59,603 nt of DNA, taken from positions 1 to 59,603 of the forward strand of contig JAPUDV010000089.1 of NCBI GenBank assembly GCA_027492875.1, written 5' to 3'. Below are positions 1-9,203 of this stretch, piece by piece. The stretch is from Candidatus Competibacteraceae bacterium. Lineage in GTDB: Bacteria; Pseudomonadota; Gammaproteobacteria; Competibacterales; Competibacteraceae. Position numbers and translations under genes: made by a program. Position 1 is the stretch's first letter. Each line of letters begins with the position of its first letter. A model generated the notes under the pieces. The model did not search any database. It saw only the letters and a program-made list of their open reading frames with translations, and was not told the DNA's origin.

Positions 1-40
1 CGGGGATTCCTAACGACTTTGACAGTCCAGAAGAGTATTT

Positions 41-358
41 ATGCACCAACGCCTTTTAGAGCTTGACTTACAAATTCCTGACATCAAGCTAGCTATAGAA
101 GTTCAAGGGCCAACTCATTATTCAAATCTATATGGCAATCAAAACGACATAACGGCCCGCGATGACTATAAAAAATTGTGGTGTAAACAACATGGCGTTA
201 AACTCTTACACATTGAATGGGAGGGCTACATGAAAACCCTCTATCATTTTCCTGAAGAAGAGCGGCGAAAAAGACTCAATACCTTATTGGGTCGATTTCT
301 TTTAAGTAATAGCTTATTCTTGGAAGTCTTTGAATCTCAACTAAATGAATTAGCTTAA
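41..358 (+). pseudogene. Restriction-endonuclease-fold protein, C-terminal remnant
   Basis: The 105 codons contain the segment LAIEVQGPTHY, followed by D-x-x-K-K-x-W-C and HGVKLLHIEW. This is the D/E-x-K style core of small Vsr/DUF559/RAP-type nuclease domains. In this frame there are stops just upstream (at 11-13), so the ATG at 41 could be an accidental internal codon. Another frame reads sensible residues (IPNDFDSPEEYL) from base 3 up to that point, which suggests that a longer gene entered from the left and was frameshifted. The DNA is visibly richer in A/T than the suf genes that follow. Function as a nuclease is inferred from the motif only. It could be an intact short ORF, but a truncated or frameshifted gene seems more likely. 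Confidence 0.45.
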
Positions 359-465
359 CTAATTTTACAACTGGCCCCGCGTTGCCAAGAGCAAAGTACA
401 TAAGGCGTACCCTACAACTGCAACTTCTCAACTTAACTGCCTATTCTGCAAGGAAAGATGATCTT

Positions 466-939
466 ATGCAATGGCAAGAAGTTTGCGAACATCCCAGTTT
501 GCAGGATTTGCCCTTTAAGATTGAGCTAAACGAAAAGGGACAAATTTTAATGTCTCCTGTAAAAGTCTATCGCTCCGCTTTTCAGGGGAAAATTACCCAA
601 TTATTACCGAAGCAAGGCGTTGTTTTAGCTGAATGTGCCATCAAAACTTCAAAAGGAACCAAGGTCGCCGACATTGCCTGGTGCTCAGAGGAGAGGTTCG
701 CAAGGATCGAACGGGAAGCGGAGTGCTCCGTCGCCCCGGAGGTTTGTATAGAAGTGCTTTCATCCAGTAACACGAGCAGCGAAACGGAAGAAAAGAGAGC
801 GTTGTATATTGCGGCGGGTGCTATCGAATTCTGGGTTTGCAATGAAAACGGAAACATGGCTTTTTTTGATGAAAACGGGCAGTTAAAAGCATCCATTTTG
901 ATCCCTGAGTTTCCTCACAAGGTAAAAATCATTACCTGA
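466..939 (+). CDS. Uma2 family endonuclease-like protein (DUF820)
   Basis: This 157-residue protein has the Uma2/DUF820 pattern: a predicted PD-(D/E)xK fold with VADIAWCSEERF, then APEVCIEVLSSSN, E-x-x-x-KR-x-LY and AGAIEFWVC. ATG 466 is chosen over an upstream TTG at 382 because an AGGAAAG ribosome-binding site lies at 451-457, eight bases before it. Uma2 proteins are abundant in cyanobacteria and in some environmental proteobacteria, often in accessory DNA, and their cellular role is not established. The gene shares the A/T-rich composition of the nuclease remnant before it and ends 41 bases before sufC. It may be an inserted accessory gene that separates sufC from its usual upstream partner sufB. 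Confidence 0.75.
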   Translation: MQWQEVCEHPSLQDLPFKIELNEKGQILMSPVKVYRSAFQGKITQLLPKQGVVLAECAIKTSKGTKVADIAWCSEERFARIEREAECSVAPEVCIEVLSSSNTSSETEEKRALYIAAGAIEFWVCNENGNMAFFDENGQLKASILIPEFPHKVKIIT

Positions 940-980
940 CGTAAATATCACAGGCTATTGGCTACAGGAAAACACGAACC

Positions 981-1751
<771 letters not shown>

Positions 1752-1761
1752 GGTCGGCCAT

Positions 1762-3066
1762 ATGAATATCGCGCCCGTCGTTCAAAATCCGTTCCGCCAG
1801 CAGTTCACCGCGTTTGCGGCGGGCCGCCGCGAGCCGGACGCCATCGCCCGCTTGCGCCGCGAGGGGCTTGACCGGTTTGCCAGCCTGGGTTGGCCGACCC
1901 GCCAGCAGGAAGCGTGGCGCCTCACCGATCTGGGCGCGCTCGCTCAGATCGACTTGCAGCGGCCCACCGACGCGCTGGTCGATGCCGGAGTCCTGCCGGC
2001 GCTCGACCTGCCGACACACCAACTGACCTTCGTCAACGGCCGTTTCGCGCCGGGTTTGTCGCGGTTGCGGGAATTGCCCGGCCAGGCGCTGATCGCCAGC
2101 CTGGGTCAGGCCCTGCTCACCCATCCCGAATTGATCGAGCCGCATTTGGAACGGCTGCCGGGCCTGAGCCAACACCCATTCGCCGCGCTCAACGCCGCGT
2201 TCTGGGAAGATGGCGCGTTCGTGTATCTGCCGCGCGCAACCGTGGTGGAAACGCCGCTTCATCTGATCTTCCATGTCACCGGTGACGATATCGCCGTTTA
2301 TCCGCGCCTGCTGCTGGTGCTGGAAGAGGGTGCCCAGGCGACGGTGGTGGTCGAGTATCGCGGCAAGGGCCGCTACCTGAATGCCCCGGTCGCCGAATTG
2401 CAACTGGGCGCGGACGCAGTGCTGCACTACCACCAGGTCCAGGAAGAAGCGTCGTCGGCGTTTCATCTCGGCGGTGTTCGGGTCCGCCAGGATCGCGACA
2501 GTCAGGCGAATCTGCATCTGGTGTCGTTCGGCGGCCAACTGGCGCGCACCGATCTGGACGCATTGTTGGACGGCGAAGGCGCCAGTTGCGTTCTCAACGG
2601 TCTGATTCTGGCGAACGACCAGCAAATGGGTGATTACCATGTCCGGGTCGAGCACGCCCAGCCGCATGGAACCAGCGAACAACTGTTCAAGAGCGTGCTG
2701 GACGGTCGGGCGCGTTCGATGTTCGACGGCACGATCCATGTCCGCCCGCACGCACAGAAGACCGATGCCCGCCAGACCAACCGCAACCTGTTGCTGTCCA
2801 AGCAGGCCCAGGCCAATGCCAACCCGCGACTGGAAATTCTGGCCGACGACGTCAAGTGCGGCCATGGCTCCACCACCGGTTTTCTGAATCCCGACGCCTT
2901 GTTCTACCTGCGCACCCGCGGCATTCCCGCCGAGCAGGCACGGACCCTGCTGGTGCATGCCTTCGCCAACGACAGCCTTAACCGGATTCAGCTAACGCCC
3001 CTGCGCGAACGACTGGCCAGCGCGCTGGCTGCCCGTTTGGCGCTGGGCAACATCGAGGAGCAGTGA
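1762..3066 (+). CDS. sufD: Fe-S cluster assembly protein SufD
   Basis: This 434-residue protein is the SufD subunit of the SufBC2D scaffold. It has no nucleotide-binding site of its own. The family beta-helix core and the conserved C-terminal stretch are visible (HAQKTDARQTNRNLLLSKQA, then DDVKCGHGSTTGFLNPDALFYLRTRG split here by family convention, and the terminal LLVHAFANDSL). ATG 1762 lies 10 bases after the sufC stop and begins the natural N-terminus; an open frame further upstream overlaps sufC and is not used. sufS follows after 3 bases. The invariant Cys and His of the C-terminal region are present, so the protein should be functional as a SufB partner, provided sufB exists elsewhere. 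Confidence 0.95.
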   Translation: MNIAPVVQNPFRQQFTAFAAGRREPDAIARLRREGLDRFASLGWPTRQQEAWRLTDLGALAQIDLQRPTDALVDAGVLPALDLPTHQLTFVNGRFAPGLSRLRELPGQALIASLGQALLTHPELIEPHLERLPGLSQHPFAALNAAFWEDGAFVYLPRATVVETPLHLIFHVTGDDIAVYPRLLLVLEEGAQATVVVEYRGKGRYLNAPVAELQLGADAVLHYHQVQEEASSAFHLGGVRVRQDRDSQANLHLVSFGGQLARTDLDALLDGEGASCVLNGLILANDQQMGDYHVRVEHAQPHGTSEQLFKSVLDGRARSMFDGTIHVRPHAQKTDARQTNRNLLLSKQAQANANPRLEILADDVKCGHGSTTGFLNPDALFYLRTRGIPAEQARTLLVHAFANDSLNRIQLTPLRERLASALAARLALGNIEEQ

Positions 3067-3069
3067 CAC

Positions 3070-4335
3070 ATGAATGCCCCGCTCGCGCTTTCCGCCGCCC
3101 CGGTTGCCGCGTCGGAGCTGGATCTTGCCCGCATCCGCGCCGATTTTCCCATTTTGCGCCAACGGGTCCACGGCAAGCCGCTGGTCTATCTGGACAACGC
3201 CGCCTCGGTGCAGAAACCCAAGGCGGTGATCGACGCCATCGGCGAGTGTTACGGCGGCTATTACGCCAACATCCATCGCGGCGTCCATCTGCTGTCGGAA
3301 CGCTCCACCACCGCCTACGAAGGCGCGCGGGACAAGGTGCGGGCTTTCCTGAACGCCGCCAGCGTCCAGGAAATCATCTTCACCCGCAACGCCACCGAAA
3401 GCATCAACCTGGTGGCCAGCAGTTTCGGCGGCCAGCGGATCAAGGCCGGCGACGAAATCGTCATCACCGGCATGGAGCACCACTCCAATATCGTGCCCTG
3501 GCAACTGCTGTGCGAACGCAGCGGCGCGACCTTGAAAGTCGTGCCGTTCACCGACGCCGGCGAGTTGATCCTGGAGGAGTACGAACGGTTGCTGGACAGT
3601 GGGCGGGTCAAGCTGGTGGCGTTCGTGCACCTGTCCAACGCCCTCGGCACCATCAATCCGGTTAAGACGATGATCGAATTGGCGCACGCCCGCGGCATCC
3701 CGGTGCTGGTGGACGGGGCACAATCGGTCCCGCATCTGGCGGTGGACGTGCGGGCGCTGGATTGCGACTTCTACGCCTTTTCCAGCCACAAGATCTACGG
3801 ACCCAGCGGGGTCGGAGTACTCTACGGCAAGAAGGCGCTGCTGGAGGCCATGCCGCCGTATCAGGGTGGCGGCGACATGATTCAGATGGTGACCTTCGAA
3901 AAGACCGAATACGCCGATCTGCCCAACAAATTCGAGGCCGGCACCCCCAATATCGCCGGCGTGATCGGACTGGGCGCGGCGCTGGACTGGCTGAACGCCA
4001 TCGGACTGGACGCGGTCGCCGCGCACGAGCACGCGCTGTTGGAGCACGCCACTGCCCGCCTCTCCGAAATTCCCGGCCTGAAGATCATGGGCACGGCCCG
4101 CGACAAGGCGGCGCTGGCGGCGTTCACCCTGCAGGGCGTTCATCCCCACGATATCGGCACCATCCTCGACCGCGAGGGGATCGCCATCCGCGCTGGCCAC
4201 CACTGCGCCCAGCCGGTCATGCAGCGCTACGGCGTGCCCGCCACCGCGCGGGCGTCGTTTGCCGTCTACAACACCCGCGACGAGGTGGATGCCCTGGTCG
4301 CGGCCCTTTGGAAAGTGAAGGAACTATTCGACTAA
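3070..4335 (+). CDS. sufS: Cysteine desulfurase SufS
   Basis: SufS is a group II, PLP-dependent cysteine desulfurase that supplies sulfur as a persulfide for Fe-S assembly. The PLP lysine is K241 in SSHKIYGPSG, and the persulfide-accepting cysteine is C379 in RAGHHCAQP. VDGAQSVPH and TRNATESINLV are also family hallmarks. The 421 residues include about 15 extra N-terminal residues before the conserved LARIRADFPIL. The start is 3 bases after sufD. The stop codon shares one base with the sufU ATG (TAATG), so the two genes are translationally coupled. This matches the SufS-SufU pairing, in which SufU relays sulfur. Confidence 0.97.
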   Translation: MNAPLALSAAPVAASELDLARIRADFPILRQRVHGKPLVYLDNAASVQKPKAVIDAIGECYGGYYANIHRGVHLLSERSTTAYEGARDKVRAFLNAASVQEIIFTRNATESINLVASSFGGQRIKAGDEIVITGMEHHSNIVPWQLLCERSGATLKVVPFTDAGELILEEYERLLDSGRVKLVAFVHLSNALGTINPVKTMIELAHARGIPVLVDGAQSVPHLAVDVRALDCDFYAFSSHKIYGPSGVGVLYGKKALLEAMPPYQGGGDMIQMVTFEKTEYADLPNKFEAGTPNIAGVIGLGAALDWLNAIGLDAVAAHEHALLEHATARLSEIPGLKIMGTARDKAALAAFTLQGVHPHDIGTILDREGIAIRAGHHCAQPVMQRYGVPATARASFAVYNTRDEVDALVAALWKVKELFD

Positions 4336-4778
4336 TGAGCGACTTGCGCGATCTCTACCAGGAAGTGATCCTGGACCACAACAAGCGGCCCCGCAATTTT
4401 CGAATCCTGCCGCAACCGACTCATCACGCCAACGGCGTCAACCCGTTGTGTGGCGACCGGATCAGCGTCTTTCTGGATATCGAGGACGGGATGATCAAGG
4501 ACATCGCCTTTCAGGGCGCCGGCTGCGCCATCTCCAGTGCCTCGGCCTCGCTGATGACCGAAGCGCTTAAGGGCAAGCCGGTCAACGAAGTCGAACATCT
4601 GTTCGAAGCTTTCCACAACGTGGTGACCACCGACTGCGAATGCCCGCGCGGGTTGGGAAAGCTCGGTGTGTTGGCCGGGGTGCGCGACTATCCGAGCCGG
4701 GTCAAATGCGCCACCTTGGCTTGGCACGCGGTGCGCGCCGCGTTGGAACAGCGCAAGGAATCGGTGGCGAGCGAGTAA
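4335..4778 (+). CDS. sufU: Sulfur-transfer protein SufU (IscU-like)
   Basis: This 147-residue protein belongs to the IscU/SufU fold. It carries the zinc/sulfur ligands C39, D41 (LCGD), C64 (GAGCAIS) and C125 (RVKCATLAW). The segment before the last cysteine is longer than in IscU, and the HSCB-binding LPPVK motif of IscU is replaced by YPSRVKC. Both features point to SufU, the zinc protein that accepts persulfide from SufS, rather than a scaffold. It overlaps the sufS stop by one base. SufU is best known from Gram-positive bacteria but occurs in proteobacterial sufBCDSUT operons. Function is assigned from motifs and neighbours. Confidence 0.93.
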   Translation: MSDLRDLYQEVILDHNKRPRNFRILPQPTHHANGVNPLCGDRISVFLDIEDGMIKDIAFQGAGCAISSASASLMTEALKGKPVNEVEHLFEAFHNVVTTDCECPRGLGKLGVLAGVRDYPSRVKCATLAWHAVRAALEQRKESVASE

Positions 4779-4803
4779 TTCCTTCACCTGCAAGAGGCCG
4801 AAT

Positions 4804-5148
4804 ATGAGCGTAACGCCCACCTCCCTGGATTTGCCCGACGCCGGCGAATTGGAAGCCCGGATCATCGAGGCGCTGAAAACCGTGTACGACCCCGAAATTC
4901 CGGTCAACATCTACGATTTGGGTTTGATCTACGATCTGAACGTCGATCCGCTGGGCAATCACGTCGACATTCAGATGACGCTGACCGCCCCAGGATGCCC
5001 GGTCGCCGGCTCGATGCCGGAATGGGTGGAAAACGCCGCCCGCCACGCCTCCGGGCTGGAATCGGTCAAGGTCGAACTGGTTTGGGAGCCGCCATGGACG
5101 CCGGAGCGGATGTCCATGCGCGCCAAGCTGGAACTGAACATGATCTGA
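4804..5148 (+). CDS. sufT: SufT-type DUF59/MIP18 family Fe-S maturation factor
   Basis: This 114-residue DUF59 protein has the signature YDPEIPVNIYDLGLIYDL and the conserved cysteine motif TLTAPGCPVAGSMP, followed by VELVWEPPWTPERMS. SufT-like proteins help deliver or maintain Fe-S clusters downstream of the SUF scaffold; the precise chemistry is unresolved. It is the last gene of the suf operon, 25 bases after sufU. ATG 4804 is the first start that places the conserved region at the usual distance, and an open frame upstream overlapping sufU is not used. Related phenylacetate (PaaD) proteins share the fold, but the context decides for SufT. Confidence 0.9.
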   Translation: MSVTPTSLDLPDAGELEARIIEALKTVYDPEIPVNIYDLGLIYDLNVDPLGNHVDIQMTLTAPGCPVAGSMPEWVENAARHASGLESVKVELVWEPPWTPERMSMRAKLELNMI

Positions 5149-5455
5149 TGGACGCGACGAAGGATTGCCGTGGTATGTCAATCCGAAGGTTCCGATAAGC
5201 GTTCAACGAACACACGGAACTCGACAAGCCGGCCTTGGCGAAAACTTTTACCCGCCACAGACACATTTCGAACGAACAAGTTGCTGACCGTCTTCTGCTG
5301 GTTCGGGAGTGTCAGACGAGCGTAAGCAGTCGAGTGAGTGAATCTGTACGGGTCCATTCCCCGCAGTAAGCTGCGGGGGTGTTTATTAGCAACAACCGGT
5401 TGCGCCCTTTTCGGCCAGAGAGCGACGCTACCGTTGCCTCGCTTGGCCTTCTGGA
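5149..5455. terminator. Intergenic region after sufT with a strong hairpin
   Basis: No gene is evident in these 307 bases. The clearest structure is a perfect hairpin with 8-base arms, CCCCGCAG at 5359-5366 and CTGCGGGG at 5371-5378, separated by TAAG. The sequence after it, GTGTTTATTA, has only a short broken T run on the + strand, so it is at best a weak intrinsic terminator for the suf operon. The flanking bases could also be a decayed end of a mobile element. The region separates the rightward suf operon from a leftward CMD gene, a position where a terminator is expected. Confidence 0.4.
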
Positions 5456-5833
5456 TTACGACGGCGGCCCGAGAAGGTCGTTTAGCCTTCCGAAACAGGC
5501 GACCGCCTTGTTGAAGCCCGCATAAACGCACATAAACAGCAGGAGTTCCTCGATTTCCTCGCGGGTACCTCCAAGCTGCAACACCATTTTGACGTGGGCG
5601 CTAAAGGGGTTGCCTGGACCCATATGGTTTTGATTCACCACATCCGCAGCCAGCGCAATCAGGGCCTTGGTTTTCTGGTCAATGAGCGGTAGCCCCCAAA
5701 CCTCCCCCCCCACGCGAGTTATAAAATCGCCATACTTGGGGTTTAATGCTTTCAAGGCATCCTGCAGTTCTACGTCGTCAAGAACGGCGTTTTTGTATTC
5801 TTTTGTCGTTACTTGAATCTCTTGTTGACTCAT
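5456..5833 (-). CDS. Carboxymuconolactone decarboxylase (CMD/AhpD-like) family protein
   Basis: This 125-residue protein has the CMD-family helical pattern, with IDQKTKALIALAADVVNQ, then SAHVKMVLQLGGTREEIEELL and a C-terminal helix containing one Cys (LLLFMCVYAG). The thiol pair C-x-x-C of true AhpD is absent, so peroxidase-type activity is not indicated. The family also includes gamma-carboxymuconolactone decarboxylases and many proteins of unknown function, and no substrate can be proposed. ATG 5833 is supported by GGAG nine bases upstream on the minus strand; an in-frame ATG at 5866 lacks one. The gene stands alone and converges on the suf operon. Confidence 0.8.
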   Translation of the reverse strand: MSQQEIQVTTKEYKNAVLDDVELQDALKALNPKYGDFITRVGGEVWGLPLIDQKTKALIALAADVVNQNHMGPGNPFSAHVKMVLQLGGTREEIEELLLFMCVYAGFNKAVACFGRLNDLLGPPS

Positions 5834-6288
5834 CGAGTTAATCTCCAGAGTGGTTGGGGAACCCATTCTCGCATACGGCCGAGAGGGAAAGATGTCGTCT
5901 CATGCCATTGCCAATCAGACCGGCATGCATAACGATCCATCCGGTCATGTTTAGCTGGGAGCTACTTGACAAGGGCGACGGCAACCTGGCTGTCTGGAAT
6001 CCGCGCTTCGCTGTTGCAGCGCAGGGCTTCTGTATGTCCTGGACCTCCCTCATGATTTTGTTGGGATCGAATTCAAGGAATATTTTTACGAAGACTTGAC
6101 TGTCCGCACGGTGCAAGCAGATGCCGCGCAGGGTTTTGTAAATCGTCGACGTCTTCAGTGGAAATACCCTGATGCGCTCTTGTCAGCCGGATGGGTTTGC
6201 GTTGGAATCCACGAACGCTCGACGTAGCCGAATCCCCGCAGCGGTAGATCGGGGAGTGACGGCTCGGTGAGCCTTGGGTTGCTCAGGG
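5834..6288 (+). pseudogene. Mostly non-coding interval with an unidentified gene remnant (5970-6227, + strand)
   Basis: This 455-base interval holds no convincing complete gene. On the + strand, an open frame of 85 codons from 5970 to the TAG at 6225-6227 has protein-like composition (LLYVLDLPHDFVGIEFKEYF, later GFVNRRRLQWKYPDALL). It lacks a plausible start codon near its beginning and is closed upstream by TGA at 5967-5969. It could be the 3' end of a disrupted gene. I do not recognise the family. The rest of the interval shows no clear promoter, repeat or RNA. Confidence 0.3.
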
Positions 6289-6708
6289 TCAAGCCAGATT
6301 CATCCCAAAAATATTACGATTGACGTTGTTGCACCGCTGATAGTCGAAGTGATCCACGTCTTGCAGAGCCAGGAAAACTCCCAAACCCCCGATCTCGCGA
6401 TCCTCCAGCGGCTTGTCGAGGTCTTCAGCCGTTGGCATGCCTCGGGTACGCGGATCGTAAGCGATGCCTGTATCCTCCAAGGTCACGATCAGGTTCCGGT
6501 CTGTTCGTTCGATGGAGACCACAACATCACCGCTCAGGCCCGATTCCTCATAGCCGTGCGTGATGATATTGGTGGCAATTTCGTCCACCGCCAAGGTCAG
6601 GCGATAGGTGGCTGCTTGATCCAGCCCGACCTCCTGGCAACCCTGGTGGACCAGCCGGCGAATGTCCGAAAGCGCCGCCAGGTTGGCCGGAATGCTCTGC
6701 CGTACCAT
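6289..6708 (-). CDS. RsbW/SpoIIAB-like anti-sigma serine kinase (GHKL ATPase)
   Basis: This 139-residue protein is a single HATPase_c_2 domain. It shows the N box (LTLAVDEIATNIITHGYEE), a D-x-G motif (LEDTGIAYDP) and a glycine-rich stretch (GGLGVFLALQDVD). In partner-switching systems such kinases phosphorylate STAS proteins on serine and otherwise bind a sigma factor or another target. It lies 18 bases downstream of a STAS gene on the same strand, so the pair is likely co-transcribed and the STAS protein its direct partner. No sigma factor gene lies in the window, so the output is unknown. Confidence 0.88.
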   Translation of the reverse strand: MVRQSIPANLAALSDIRRLVHQGCQEVGLDQAATYRLTLAVDEIATNIITHGYEESGLSGDVVVSIERTDRNLIVTLEDTGIAYDPRTRGMPTAEDLDKPLEDREIGGLGVFLALQDVDHFDYQRCNNVNRNIFGMNLA

Positions 6709-6726
6709 GGATGGACGCTCGCTGGG

Positions 6727-7044
6727 CTAAGGATAGCTCTCCTGAACATAAACAGCTTGCTGGAAGCCACTCATCTGCAATGTATTGAGGACAGGTCCGA
6801 TGGCGCCGATCACATAAATGGCGACCTCGCTCCCCATGTGTTGCTTGGCGAACACCAGCACGCGCAAGCCGGCGCTGGCCATGAATTGCAGGTTGTTCAT
6901 GAACAGCACAAGCTTCTGGGGTTTCTGTTGAACCGCTTGTTCGATGGCCTGACGGAATTGCCCGGCCACCGCGGCGTCGAGTTCCCCCTCGAGAGTGATT
7001 CGAGCTTCGGAGTCAACCATTTCAAGATTCGCGCTGAATGCCAT
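6727..7044 (-). CDS. STAS-domain anti-anti-sigma factor
   Basis: This 105-residue protein is a lone STAS domain with the phosphoacceptor loop FMASAGLRV; S57 is the predicted site modified by an RsbW-like kinase. The conserved beta-strand LEGELDAAVA lies near the N-terminus. In known systems the unphosphorylated form sequesters the kinase. The kinase gene follows 18 bases downstream, and glgX lies 42 bases upstream on the same strand. This suggests one leftward transcript AGE-like - STAS - glgX - STAS - kinase. It differs clearly in sequence from the second STAS gene at 9204-9548 and is not a recent duplicate. Confidence 0.9.
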   Translation of the reverse strand: MAFSANLEMVDSEARITLEGELDAAVAGQFRQAIEQAVQQKPQKLVLFMNNLQFMASAGLRVLVFAKQHMGSEVAIYVIGAIGPVLNTLQMSGFQQAVYVQESYP

Positions 7045-7086
7045 GCCTTTGTCCCTCTAGAGATTAATGGAGTGTCATAACTGAGT

Positions 7087-9201
7087 TTAGGGGTGCCCGA
7101 TCAGGATCACGATGGCCCGCCCTCCAACCAGGAAACTGTGCTGATGCGGCTCCAACGGAGTCTCGTGACCGGGTTCGTGGATGTCATGGGGCGCCGGTAG
7201 AGCGGTGTTGGCGAATAAATGCCAGCGGTAGTCGACCGGCAGTTCGGGCAACTGGAAGGGTAGGGCATCCCAATAACTGTTCAGGGCCATGTAAAGCACC
7301 GAGCTGGTGTTACCCGCTTGTCCGGCTTGGCGTTCGCGGAGCATGAAAGCCAGGGTTCGCGAACCCGGCGACCAGTCGGCATTCCAGGCTTGGGTGCCAT
7401 GCCAGATGATGTCGGACTGAGTGGGGCCGGTCCCGAAAAAATCCCGGGTGCGCAACAAGGTATGGGTTCCGCGCAAGGCGATCATCTGGCGGGTAAAGTT
7501 GAACAGGTCGGCGTTGCGTTCCAGCAGGGTCCAGTCGAACCAGTTCAGGTCGTTGTCATGGCAGTAGGTATTGTTGTTGCCACGCTGGGTGCGGCCCACT
7601 TCGTCGCCCATCAGGATCATCGGCACCCCATGGCTCATCAGCAGAATGGCCAAGGCATTCTTGATCATGCGCTTGCGTAGGGCGTTGACTTCAGGGTCGT
7701 CGGTTTCGCCCTCGACCCCACAATTCCAGCTATGGTTATCGTTGCCTCCATCGCGGTTCTGTTCGCCGTTGGCTTCGTTGTGTTTGTCGTTGTAGGCGAA
7801 TTGATCGTAAAGCGTGAAACCGTCGTGGCAGGTGATGAAGTTGATCGAGGCGGTGGGACCCCGTTTGTTCCAGCCGTAGAGATCCGGCGAGCCCTGGATG
7901 CGTTCGGCAAGGACGGGAACCATTCCCGCGTCTCCCTTCAGGAACTGGCGGATGTCGTCGCGGTACTTGCCGTTCCACTCGGCCCACCGTCCGTAAGCGG
8001 GAAAGGAGCCGACCTGATACAGACCACCGGCGTCCCAGGCTTCGGCGATCAGCTTGCACTTGGCCAAGACGGGGTCGAAGGCCAGGCTTTCCAGCAACGG
8101 GGGGTTAGGGAGCGGGGCGCCCCAAGGATCGCGTCCCAGGATGGCGGCCAAGTCGAACCGAAAACCATCGATATGGTATTCCGCCGCCCAGTAGCGCAGG
8201 CAGTCGAGGACCATCATCCGCACCACGGGGTTATTGCAATTGAGCGTATTGCCGCAGCCGCTGAAATTGAAGTAGTACCCCTCGGGCGTCAGCATATAGT
8301 AGGTCTGGTTATCGATCCCCCGGAAGGAAAGGGTCGGACCCTGCTCGTTGCCCTCGGCGGTGTGGTTAAACACCACATCGAGCATCACTTCGATGCCGTT
8401 GCGGTGCAACTCCTTGACCAGGTTCTTGAACTCGTCCACCTGCATCCCGAGCGGCCCGGTCGCGGCATAGCCGGTCTTGGGCGCGAAGAAACCCACCGTG
8501 CTGTAGCCCCAGTAGTTGTACATGGTCTCGCCGGTGACCGGATTGGGACGACTGTTCTCGAACTCGTCGAACTCGAAGATGGGCATTAGTTCGACGCAGT
8601 TGACCCCCAACTCCTTGAGATACGGAATCTTGGCCATGATGCCCGCATAGGTGCCGGGATGCTTGACTCCGGCGGAAGGGTGGCGGGTAAAGCTGCGCGC
8701 GTGCAGCTCGTAGATCACCAGATCCTTGAGCGGCTTTTCCAGGGGACGGTCGTCCTCCCAGTCGAAATCCTCGAAGATCAGTCGGGCCCGGTGGGGGTAT
8801 GGATCGTTCCAGTCAGGCGGTTCGCCCCAGATCTCACGCCCGCCGATCGCCTTGGCGTAGGGATCGAGCAGGATTTTGGAGCGGTCGAAACGATGTCCGG
8901 CCGCCGGATCCCAGGGGCCGTCCATGCGGTAGCCGTACTCGATCCGCTCGTAGTCGAGGTCGAACACCACCATGCACCAGGTGTTGCCTACCCGAAAGGA
9001 ATCGGGGAAAGGGATCTCCGCCAGCGGCGCCGGCGCGCCTTTTTCGAAGAGCACCAGCGTGCAGGAGGTGGCGTGGCGGGAGCAGATGGCGAAATTGACT
9101 CCGCCCGGCACCAGGGTGGCCCCAAAGGGAAAAGCGCGTCCCGGACGGAGCTTGTAACCCTGCTGCTGGTGAGTCGGATAAAAATCGATACGGGTATCCA
9201 T
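7087..9201 (-). CDS. glgX: Glycogen debranching enzyme GlgX (isoamylase-type, GH13)
   Basis: This 704-residue protein has an N-terminal CBM48-like domain (residues about 15-120) and a GH13 catalytic barrel with the isoamylase/GlgX motifs. They are DVVFNHTAEGNEQGP, DGFRFDLAAILGRD (nucleophile Asp), LIAEAWDAGGLY (acid/base Glu) and FITCHDGFTLYD (transition-state Asp). It hydrolyses alpha-1,6 branches of glycogen after phosphorylase trimming. The start codon (ATG 9201) is 2 bases after the stop of a STAS gene. A STAS gene also follows, so a metabolic enzyme is embedded in a partner-switching cluster. No glgP, glgB or glgA is in the window. TreX-type debranchers share the motifs and are not excluded. 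Confidence 0.95.
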   Translation of the reverse strand: MDTRIDFYPTHQQQGYKLRPGRAFPFGATLVPGGVNFAICSRHATSCTLVLFEKGAPAPLAEIPFPDSFRVGNTWCMVVFDLDYERIEYGYRMDGPWDPAAGHRFDRSKILLDPYAKAIGGREIWGEPPDWNDPYPHRARLIFEDFDWEDDRPLEKPLKDLVIYELHARSFTRHPSAGVKHPGTYAGIMAKIPYLKELGVNCVELMPIFEFDEFENSRPNPVTGETMYNYWGYSTVGFFAPKTGYAATGPLGMQVDEFKNLVKELHRNGIEVMLDVVFNHTAEGNEQGPTLSFRGIDNQTYYMLTPEGYYFNFSGCGNTLNCNNPVVRMMVLDCLRYWAAEYHIDGFRFDLAAILGRDPWGAPLPNPPLLESLAFDPVLAKCKLIAEAWDAGGLYQVGSFPAYGRWAEWNGKYRDDIRQFLKGDAGMVPVLAERIQGSPDLYGWNKRGPTASINFITCHDGFTLYDQFAYNDKHNEANGEQNRDGGNDNHSWNCGVEGETDDPEVNALRKRMIKNALAILLMSHGVPMILMGDEVGRTQRGNNNTYCHDNDLNWFDWTLLERNADLFNFTRQMIALRGTHTLLRTRDFFGTGPTQSDIIWHGTQAWNADWSPGSRTLAFMLRERQAGQAGNTSSVLYMALNSYWDALPFQLPELPVDYRWHLFANTALPAPHDIHEPGHETPLEPHQHSFLVGGRAIVILIGHP

Positions 9202-9203
9202 AC

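Noticed and set aside
5148..5198. A 16-codon ORF overlapping the sufT stop (TGATG)
   Set aside because: No conserved residues and no ribosome-binding signal beyond the overlap; sufT is normally the last or second-last gene, and the short peptide resembles no known suf protein.
6274..7080. A 268-codon + strand open frame across the kinase and STAS genes
   Set aside because: The minus strand encodes clear RsbW and STAS domains here; the + strand frame has no recognisable domain and is a mirror of high-GC codon bias.
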